Shown: in pieces, positions 1 to 5,409 of the stretch
Layout: the number at the start of each line of letters is the position of its first letter
Numbering within the stretch: position 1 is the first letter of the stretch
NCBI GenBank assembly: GCA_963591145.1
Contig: CAVARE010000027.1
Coordinates: 1 to 15,487, forward strand
From: RGIG5612 sp963591145
GTDB lineage: Bacteria > Bacillota > Clostridia > Lachnospirales > Lachnospiraceae
Direction: 5' to 3'
Length of the DNA: 15,487 bases
Notes under the pieces: generated by a model
What the model was told of the DNA's origin: nothing
Databases searched by the model: none
Seen by the model: the letters and a program-made list of their open reading frames with translations, nothing else
Position numbers and translations under genes: made by a program

Positions 1-240
1 GCTATATTGTATGTAATTATTATGATTATAAGAAATTCTTCCAGAATCCCATATAAGCTCGGCATTTGCACTATCGCTAAGCTGTCCTTCCATTACCAGA
101 ACCTGATGAGCTGAAATATCCTTGCCATTTTCAGTTGAACTTACTGCATAATGAAATAACGGTTTTGTGTTATCGATACCAATCGCTTTATCACGCCCGT
201 CCACATCCGCACTTATAATTTTAAGACTTGAAGCTGACAT
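1..240 (-). CDS. GH78-like alpha-L-rhamnosidase, N-terminal fragment (runs off the left edge)
   Basis: Eighty codons are visible, starting at an ATG (238-240) preceded by a good ribosome binding site (GAGGTTAGAA directly upstream). The fragment reads as the N-terminal beta-sandwich that opens many family 78 alpha-L-rhamnosidases: an early IDNTKPLFHYAV segment, then QVLVMEGQL, then the characteristic WDSGRIS near residues 64-70. In that family this domain precedes the jelly-roll and the (alpha/alpha)6 catalytic domain, none of which is in view, so catalytic residues cannot be checked. There is no signal peptide, suggesting a cytoplasmic enzyme that cleaves terminal rhamnose from imported oligosaccharides or glycosides. 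It lies 134 bp downstream of the ABC operon on the same strand and has its own candidate -10 box. A different glycosidase with the same N-terminal sandwich cannot be excluded from this fragment. Confidence 0.68.
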   Translation of the reverse strand, partial: MSASSLKIISADVDGRDKAIGIDNTKPLFHYAVSSTENGKDISAHQVLVMEGQLSDSANAELIWDSGRISYNHNNYIQYS

Positions 241-273
241 TTCTAACCTCACTTGTGGCCATTCAGAGTCCAC

Positions 274-290
274 ATTATATGAATATATTC
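274..290 (-). promoter_or_regulatory. Candidate promoter -10 box and palindrome upstream of the left rhamnosidase gene
   Basis: On the minus strand a perfect TATAAT lies at 279-274, about 34 bases before the start codon. Immediately upstream is the perfect 10-bp palindrome GAATATATTC (281-290), in the spacer where an operator could act. No convincing -35 box is visible at 16-18 bp spacing, so an activator may be required. The call rests on the exact -10 match in an AT-rich stretch, which can occur by chance. Confidence 0.4.
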
Positions 291-308
291 TTATTTTTTT
301 ATAACTAA

Positions 309-329
309 GGCGCTGCAAACAGCAGCGCC
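309..329 (-). terminator. GC-rich stem-loop after the ABC operon, possible weak terminator
   Basis: The arms GGCGCTGC (309-316) and GCAGCGCC (322-329) pair perfectly over 8 bp around a 5-base loop. It lies 45 bases beyond the stop of the last ABC gene and ahead of the rhamnosidase promoter candidate. On the minus strand it is followed by TTAGTTAT rather than a run of T, so it is a weak intrinsic terminator at best. Partial read-through into the rhamnosidase gene, or a role in protecting the mRNA 3' end, is possible. Confidence 0.55.
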
Positions 330-374
330 CTTATCTTTGCTTGAAAACATTATAAAGAGGGTTTTTCTATACCC

Positions 375-1391
375 TTAAGACGCACTCTTTTCTGATCTGC
401 TTGCCTTAGCCTTGGCCAGCTTTTCTTTAAACATCTTAGCTTCTATCAGCTTATAGCTATTCGAAGTATAAATAAGGAATACCATTACGATTGCGCCGTT
501 AACTACAGTCAGTGTAGAGTTGCTTGCTCCGAGCTTTACTAAACCAGAAGATATGATTCCCTGTGTAAATGCACCGATAAAGATTGCAATCGGACGAGAG
601 CTGTATTTGGCTATAACGCCTCCGATAAACATCGGAAGGAATGCTGTCATAAAATATGATGAGCTGGAAAGTCCTGTACTAGGAGTTACGGCACCATATT
701 TGCTGATATAAACAAGCATTGCCAATGACAGCAGCACACCTGCTATAACGTAGCAGATAACTGCATTTTTCTTCTCATTAACACCTACATCTGTGGTGAT
801 CTTCTGTCCGCTTCCTAAAGCTTCACGATTATATCCGAACTGTGTGAAGTCCCATATAATAACCATTATAATGAGAACCACGACAATCAAGACTATCGAC
901 CATGGCGGATTGGCAAATTTAAGAAGGTGATTGTATCCTATGAGTTTAATTCCATTTGCCTTCTTAATAATGAAGCCGACTGCTTCATAAAGCATAGCCA
1001 GACCTAATGAAACAACCATCGGCGGCAATTTAAGAAGTACATAGACCAGACCTGATACCAGACCGATAAGTGCTCCTGCAATCATGGTGATTATTACAAA
1101 TGGTATAACACCCAGATTAAGATCCTTAACAATATTACCTGATATGATAATTGAAAGAACCATCGTCGAGCCTACCGCGAAATCGAAACGGCCATTAGTC
1201 AGGTTTATAGCCATTGCCATTGCTATAAGAGCATTATAGATGGCTACAAATATGATGGTCTGCATGTCGACGCCCACGCCGAATCCGTCAATTCCTAATG
1301 CCTTAGTCAGCACGAAGAAGAACAGATAAACCGCTGCAGGAATCACAAGACTCATTCCTATATTCTTTAAAATCTTTTGTCCTTTATTCAT
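375..1391 (-). CDS. CUT2-type sugar ABC transporter permease (second permease, RbsC-like)
   Basis: A membrane protein of 338 residues with about nine or ten hydrophobic segments, of the RbsC/MglC permease family (BPD_transp_2). The segment NLTNGRFDFAVGSTMVL near residues 65-80 corresponds to the family's conserved region following the second or third helix. It ends in a basic, lysine-rich cytoplasmic tail. I choose the ATG at 1389-1391 (MNKGQK) over the in-frame ATG at 1424. The inner one has AAAGAGGG eight bases upstream, while the outer one has no ribosome binding site and starts just next to a hairpin. It is the last gene of the operon, after the substrate-binding protein, and probably pairs with the permease at 2631-3623 as a heterodimer. 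The substrate is not evident from sequence. Confidence 0.88.
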   Translation of the reverse strand: MNKGQKILKNIGMSLVIPAAVYLFFFVLTKALGIDGFGVGVDMQTIIFVAIYNALIAMAMAINLTNGRFDFAVGSTMVLSIIISGNIVKDLNLGVIPFVIITMIAGALIGLVSGLVYVLLKLPPMVVSLGLAMLYEAVGFIIKKANGIKLIGYNHLLKFANPPWSIVLIVVVLIIMVIIWDFTQFGYNREALGSGQKITTDVGVNEKKNAVICYVIAGVLLSLAMLVYISKYGAVTPSTGLSSSSYFMTAFLPMFIGGVIAKYSSRPIAIFIGAFTQGIISSGLVKLGASNSTLTVVNGAIVMVFLIYTSNSYKLIEAKMFKEKLAKAKASRSEKSAS

Positions 1392-1429
1392 ACGAACGAC
1401 CCTCTTTAGAATAGTTTCAAGCATCGCCC

Positions 1430-1447
1430 GCCGGGACTAACCCCGGC
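1430..1447 (-). other. Intercistronic stem-loop between the binding-protein and second permease genes
   Basis: GCCGGG (1430-1435) pairs with CCCGGC (1442-1447) around a 6-base loop, starting 19 bases after the stop of the substrate-binding protein gene. No T-run follows on the minus strand, so it does not look like a terminator. In binding-protein transport operons such hairpins commonly protect the upstream mRNA from 3' decay, so that binding protein is made in excess of permease. That role is inferred here from position. Confidence 0.6.
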
Positions 1448-1466
1448 AGGCATAATAGATTATCAA

Positions 1467-2588
1467 TTATTTGATAGAATCAAGTGTAAGGCTTGCATAG
1501 AAGTCACTTACTGTCTGATTGTCAGCTCCTACCAGTGAGTTAACGTCTTCAGCTGTTACATAGAAGTTGCCTTCATTGTGGAAGTTAAGAATAGCATTGT
1601 ATGTTTCTTCATCTTCAACTACCCAACGATTTGTCATGCACTTGAATGCGCCCTGGTAATTGCCCTGGATAGCATTTGTAAGCATGATAACTGCATTTGC
1701 AAATACGATTTCTTCGCAGTCATAAACAACTACTGCAACCTCGCCTGAAGCGATTGCGAAGCTGTATGTATCGCAAACTTCACCGATTGTAGCCAGCTTG
1801 ATTGAATCTGACTTGCCAGCTGTTTCGATAGGCTGGAATAATGCTGCACAGTTGAATGAGCAAGCTGCTCCATCATAATCAGCTGCAAGCATGTTAGCTA
1901 CGTTCTGAGCAAATCCATCAGCATCCGGCCATCCATCAACGATGTCAGCTTCTGGATCAAATGTGATGTCATATCCTTCTTCCTGTGCTGCCTTGATACC
2001 ATCACAGAAACCATTGTAACGATCAACGAACATTGGGATGTTCATTCCATAACCGCCTGAGCAGTAGAATGGATGAGTAACGCCTGACTCAGCAAGACCT
2101 GTAGCCATGTAATATCCGCCCAGGTAGTCGCCATTAGCGCCTTCTACATCAGAAACGAAATCATATGAACCTACATACATATCATTGTCAGCATAAGCAT
2201 CATAGATGCTGTTTGTTCCGTAGTAATACATACCCTGTGAGATGCACTCTTCAACAGCTGCTTCTTCAGCGATGTTGTAGTAACCGATGATACCGTTGCA
2301 TCCTGCAGCTGCGCATGAGTCAATGAATGAAAGCTCTGCATCTGCATCTGCTAATGACTCAGAATAAACGAACTCAAGGTTGTCAAATGAGTCTGCAAGA
2401 TAATCAAGATAAGCCTGGAATGCAAGCCACTGATCATCTGTTGTGTCGTAAATCTCAACACCAAGCTTTACAAGGTCACCATTTCCAAGAACCCTGCTGG
2501 AATCCTCTGATGCTGAAACAGCTCCAGCTGCTAACATAGAAGCTGCAAGTGTTGATGAAAGTAAAACTGCTAAAAGTTTTTTCTTCAT
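1467..2588 (-). CDS. Sugar ABC transporter substrate-binding protein (periplasmic-binding-protein type I), without lipobox
   Basis: A 373-residue exported solute-binding protein. The start ATG has AGGAGGG six bases upstream, the strongest ribosome binding site in the operon. Residues 1-26 form a signal peptide (three lysines, hydrophobic core, AVSA then SED), with a likely signal peptidase I cut after A26. The mature part looks like the sugar-binding Peripla_BP_4 fold of CUT2 systems. Its position between two permeases and behind a tandem ATPase supports this. Two oddities stand out. The usual lipoprotein cysteine is missing: the lipobox-like LAAG (19-22) has glycine where cysteine belongs. 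The mature protein also carries about ten cysteines and is strongly acidic. The ligand is unknown; a rhamnose-containing sugar or related plant sugar is inferred from the neighbours. Confidence 0.87.
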   Translation of the reverse strand: MKKKLLAVLLSSTLAASMLAAGAVSASEDSSRVLGNGDLVKLGVEIYDTTDDQWLAFQAYLDYLADSFDNLEFVYSESLADADAELSFIDSCAAAGCNGIIGYYNIAEEAAVEECISQGMYYYGTNSIYDAYADNDMYVGSYDFVSDVEGANGDYLGGYYMATGLAESGVTHPFYCSGGYGMNIPMFVDRYNGFCDGIKAAQEEGYDITFDPEADIVDGWPDADGFAQNVANMLAADYDGAACSFNCAALFQPIETAGKSDSIKLATIGEVCDTYSFAIASGEVAVVVYDCEEIVFANAVIMLTNAIQGNYQGAFKCMTNRWVVEDEETYNAILNFHNEGNFYVTAEDVNSLVGADNQTVSDFYASLTLDSIK

Positions 2589-2630
2589 GTTATACCCTCC
2601 TAAAAATTAAATAATAAAAATTGCTATATG

Positions 2631-3623
2631 TTACCTCGGAAGTAATTTTCCGCGATAGCTGAAAGAAGAAATAAATACAACTACAATGAATACGATTCCG
2701 CGAACGATCTGAATCTGTCCTGTATTAAGTCCCATGATAGAAAGTCCGCTGTTAAGTACAGTAATTGTGGCTGCACCGATAAGACCTGCTGAGATCTTAG
2801 ATTTCGGACCGCCTGACAGAGGCATACCGCCAAGTACCAGGGCAACCATAACATTGTTGCCCAGGTCTCCAGCCGTACCGGTTCCAACAGTTCTGGTACG
2901 AAGCATTGTAAGGATGGATGCTAATGCAAGTCCGAATGCTGCCAGCATAAATACTGCAATTGTAGTTTTAGTTGAACTGATACCGCTCTGTCTTGCGGCG
3001 ATTTTATTGCCACCCAGATTCTTAACCTTAATTCCCAAGGAGTTGTAGTTAAAGAGGAACAGGCAGATTAAGAAGAACACTGCGAGGCATATAGCGCATA
3101 CGATAGGATATTGTGTAGAATCTAATCCAGGCAATTCCTTCACTGCGTCTGACAGCTTAATGATTGATTTTGTTCCCAGGATTGTAATAACCAGTGATGA
3201 CATTACGGAACCCAGAACGATAGTGAAAATAAAGAATGGAACATTTACATATGATGCAAATAATCCCTTAACGAAGCCAAATGCAAGGCTGATTCCAAAT
3301 ACGACCAGAATGATTACTGTCATGCTGCCGGTTGCAATGCCTGCCATCGCGCCTAATACAGTCGCGAAGCATACGCTTCCGCCCATGGACATATCAAAAT
3401 ATCCTGCGCCAAATACGAATACCGCTCCGATTGCGGCAAGTGATGTTACCAAGCCATCCTTGATGATATTCATAATATTATTGGATGTAAGCAAGACACC
3501 TTTAGTCAATATTTCGAATACGATCAGAACCAGAACCAGACCAATAATAGGTGCCAGACTGCTGAGCTTCTGAGCATTTATCTTAGATGGAGCTTTTTGC
3601 TTTTTTTCTATAGTATTTTCCAT
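2631..3623 (-). CDS. CUT2-type sugar ABC transporter permease (first permease, RbsC-like)
   Basis: A 330-residue integral membrane protein of the RbsC family. After a short charged N-terminus (MENTIEKKQKAPSK) come about ten hydrophobic segments. The conserved GAGYFDMSMGG stretch near residues 72-82 aligns with the G-x-x-D-L-S-V-G motif of ribose and galactose permeases. The end carries VRGIVFIVVVFISS, typical of the family. The gene starts 17 bases after the ATPase stop, with AAGGGGGA overlapping that junction as ribosome binding site, so the two are translationally close. It is probably one half of the transport channel, with the permease at 375-1391 as the other. Two different permeases are less usual than the RbsC homodimer but occur in systems such as LsrC/LsrD. 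Confidence 0.88.
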   Translation of the reverse strand: MENTIEKKQKAPSKINAQKLSSLAPIIGLVLVLIVFEILTKGVLLTSNNIMNIIKDGLVTSLAAIGAVFVFGAGYFDMSMGGSVCFATVLGAMAGIATGSMTVIILVVFGISLAFGFVKGLFASYVNVPFFIFTIVLGSVMSSLVITILGTKSIIKLSDAVKELPGLDSTQYPIVCAICLAVFFLICLFLFNYNSLGIKVKNLGGNKIAARQSGISSTKTTIAVFMLAAFGLALASILTMLRTRTVGTGTAGDLGNNVMVALVLGGMPLSGGPKSKISAGLIGAATITVLNSGLSIMGLNTGQIQIVRGIVFIVVVFISSFSYRGKLLPR

Positions 3624-3640
3624 TTTTTCAAAAATCCCCC

Positions 3641-5149
3641 TTAAATCATCATGTCTATAATGTCATTGCCGCTTAGGCTTTCAGAACGCATCAGCTCACC
3701 CGTTTTCTGACCATCCTTAAGAATAAGAAGTCTGTCGCTCATTCCTATTAACTCCGGAAGCTCTTCAGAAATCATAACGATTGATTTGCCGCGCTTTCTC
3801 ATATCATTTATAAGATGATACATAGCCGCCTTTACACCGATATCAACGCCTCGTGTCGGACAGTCCAGAATTAATATATCGCAATCTCTGCCAACCCATT
3901 TGCCAAATACTACTTTCTGTTTGTTGCCGCCCGACAGATTAGAGACGTCTTGTTTAATTGAAGCACATTTAATTGAAAGTGCATCCTTTTGTTTATTAAC
4001 ATATTCCCTGGTTTTCTTAGGACTCAGATACAGTCCCTTCTCGACCTTGTCATATCCTGCTGCCATAATGTTATCCGAGATACTCTCTGATAACACAAGT
4101 GCCTCAGTGTCTCTGTTCTTGGATACATATCCATAGCCATGCAGAAGCGCACATCTGGCAGAAGTAATAGAATCTCCTGTCTTGCAGTCGATTACCTTGC
4201 CTTCGAGGAGCTTCTCCTCTCCGAACAGTGCTCTTCCCAGCTCATGCATACCACAATGTGATAATCCGCCGACGCCGAGGATCTCGCCTTTATGCAATTC
4301 CATTGAGAAATTCATCAGAAGTCCGGAACCCGTTGTGATATTTTCAGCCCTTAATACGACCTCATCACTAATCGGTGTTCCGTAATCAGAACGATAATAT
4401 TCGCCGCTCATCTCACGGCCGATCATAGCCGTCTTGATAGCGTTCTCATCATAATTTTCTTTGTCAAATGTAGTAATAATATTACCATCTCGAAGAACTG
4501 TTAACGTATCGCATACTTCCATCAGCTCTTCCAGATCATGAGAAATAAATACGATGGCCTTATTCTCATCACGCATTTTTCTCATGATATTATATATGAT
4601 ATCACGTCCCTGCTGTGACAGTGCCGTTGTAGTTTCATCAACTACCAGCATCTCAGGGTTGTTATATACAGTCTTAGCGATCTCAACCAGCTTCCTGTCC
4701 TGCATATTTAATGCATCAATCGGCATCGACGGGTCGATTCCTGTAAATCCGATATTTTCAAGTGCCTTCTTAGCAGCTGCGTTCATCTTACGCTTGCTTA
4801 CAAGTCCGGCTGTTGCAAACATCTTCTCTTCCCCTAAGAATATATTCTGCGCAACAGAGATTCCTGATACAGTTCCCTGCTCCTGAACGATCATTCCTAT
4901 GCCCAGCTTAGCACCTTCAATCATAGTTGACGGTTTATGTGGCTGTCCCTTGAAGAACATCTCACCGCTGGTAGCCGGCTGCATGCCAGCCGCGATAGAT
5001 GTGATCGTAGATTTGCCGGAACCATTCTCTCCTATTAAACCAGTAATCTGGCCGCGATATACCTTAAAATCAACATGATTCAATGCAACCGTTGGTCCAA
5101 AATGCTTTACCAGATCCTTTGCTTCAAAAATCAATTCGCCTTTTGCCAT
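3641..5149 (-). CDS. CUT2-type sugar ABC transporter ATP-binding protein, tandem nucleotide-binding domains (RbsA-like)
   Basis: A 502-residue cytoplasmic ATPase with two fused ABC domains. In domain 1 the Walker A is GENGSGKST (40-48), the signature is the degenerate LNMQDRKLVEIAK (147-159), and the Walker B ends VVDE with E172. In domain 2 the Walker A position is degenerate (GVGGLSHCGMHE), the signature is the canonical LSGGNKQK (405-412), and the Walker B is ILILDCPTRGVD, where the usual catalytic glutamate is C430. So one composite ATP site is intact (Walker A/B of domain 1 with signature of domain 2) and the other is degenerate in all three elements. I choose the ATG at 5147-5149 because GAGGTG lies six bases upstream; a GTG three codons earlier overlaps that ribosome binding site. 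It is the first gene of the operon. Confidence 0.92.
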   Translation of the reverse strand: MAKGELIFEAKDLVKHFGPTVALNHVDFKVYRGQITGLIGENGSGKSTITSIAAGMQPATSGEMFFKGQPHKPSTMIEGAKLGIGMIVQEQGTVSGISVAQNIFLGEEKMFATAGLVSKRKMNAAAKKALENIGFTGIDPSMPIDALNMQDRKLVEIAKTVYNNPEMLVVDETTTALSQQGRDIIYNIMRKMRDENKAIVFISHDLEELMEVCDTLTVLRDGNIITTFDKENYDENAIKTAMIGREMSGEYYRSDYGTPISDEVVLRAENITTGSGLLMNFSMELHKGEILGVGGLSHCGMHELGRALFGEEKLLEGKVIDCKTGDSITSARCALLHGYGYVSKNRDTEALVLSESISDNIMAAGYDKVEKGLYLSPKKTREYVNKQKDALSIKCASIKQDVSNLSGGNKQKVVFGKWVGRDCDILILDCPTRGVDIGVKAAMYHLINDMRKRGKSIVMISEELPELIGMSDRLLILKDGQKTGELMRSESLSGNDIIDMMI

Positions 5150-5169
5150 ATTTTTCACCTCAAGCCTAG

Positions 5170-5210
5170 GTCTAAAACTTTTTCATGTGTTCAGTGTATC
5201 AGTTTTCGAC
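5170..5210. repeat. Imperfect inverted repeat in the leader/promoter of the ABC operon
   Basis: GTCTAAAACT (5170-5179) and AGTTTTCGAC (5201-5210) are inverted copies matching at 9 of 10 positions, separated by 21 bases. They flank a candidate extended -10 of the ABC operon. The element could be an operator dyad or, if transcribed, an RNA stem-loop in the leader. No homologous site is visible elsewhere in the window. Confidence 0.4.
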
Positions 5211-5254
5211 CATCCTTTCGCCCTTATTTATATCTTTTTTGTAACCTTTCAAAA
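5193..5254 (-). promoter_or_regulatory. Candidate promoter region of the ABC operon (two alternatives)
   Basis: Two minus-strand candidates lie ahead of the ATPase gene. One is an extended -10, TGA-TACACT (5201-5193), without a good -35. The other is TATAAA (5232-5227) with TTTTGA (5254-5249) sixteen bases upstream. Both are weak matches to the vegetative consensus, which fits a promoter that needs an activator. The region between the two divergent start codons is about 260 bases and must hold the operon promoter, but which candidate is used cannot be decided by eye. Confidence 0.35.
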
Positions 5255-5262
5255 CTTTTTTC

Positions 5263-5272
5263 TGTCCTATAT
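5263..5272. promoter_or_regulatory. Third copy of the putative regulator half-site (TGTCCTATAT)
   Basis: TGTCCTATAT occurs here and again at 5343-5352, exactly 80 bp apart in the same orientation. The second copy overlaps the right arm of the inverted repeat at 5325-5349. On the ABC-operon strand this copy reads ATATAGGACA and ends eight bases upstream of the candidate -35 (TTTTGA), a natural place for an AraC-type activator to touch polymerase. Function is inferred. Confidence 0.4.
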
Positions 5273-5324
5273 AATTTTTTGATATTATTTTTCTTCCATG
5301 TTTGAAGGTGGCTTTCTGATTTTT

Positions 5325-5349
5325 TAGGACATTTTGTAATAATGTCCTA
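5325..5349. promoter_or_regulatory. Perfect inverted repeat, candidate operator for the first AraC-GH39 regulator
   Basis: TAGGACATT (5325-5333) and AATGTCCTA (5341-5349) are perfect 9-bp inverted arms separated by 7 bases. The element sits in the shared intergenic region of the ABC operon and the divergent regulator gene. Its right arm overlaps the -35 position of the regulator's own candidate promoter, which suggests autoregulation as well as control of the transporter. The GACATT core recurs in the repeat upstream of the second regulator. Confidence 0.55.
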
Positions 5350-5367
5350 TATTTTATGTGATTTTTG

Positions 5368-5376
5368 TGTTAAAAT
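5368..5376 (+). promoter_or_regulatory. Candidate extended -10 for the first AraC-GH39 regulator
   Basis: TGT-TAAAAT fits the TGn-TATAAT extended -10 pattern and lies 34 bases before the start codon. The -35 position, 17 bases upstream, is TATATT, a poor match, overlapped by the right arm of the inverted repeat. The AAGAGGGG ribosome binding site follows at 5395-5402. Confidence 0.45.
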
Positions 5377-5409
5377 CCCACTAATCATAAGATAAAGAGG
5401 GGAATTTCT

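Noticed and set aside
1392..1424. An upstream start for the second permease (MLETILKRVVR before MNKGQK).
   Set aside because: No ribosome binding site precedes it and the GC-rich hairpin at 1430-1447 lies right before it; the ATG at 1391 has AAAGAGGG at good spacing.
2734..3573. Open frames on the plus strand opposite the first permease (and similar ones opposite the ATPase, both regulators and the rhamnosidase).
   Set aside because: They have no ribosome binding sites or recognisable domains and lie opposite strongly supported genes; they are composition shadows.
5150..5158. A GTG start three codons upstream for the ABC ATPase.
   Set aside because: The GTG overlaps the GAGGTG ribosome binding site that serves the ATG at 5149.
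5188..5201. A catabolite-repression (cre) site in the ABC operon leader.
   Set aside because: The central CG and flanking adenines of the cre consensus are absent; only the outer TG and CA match.
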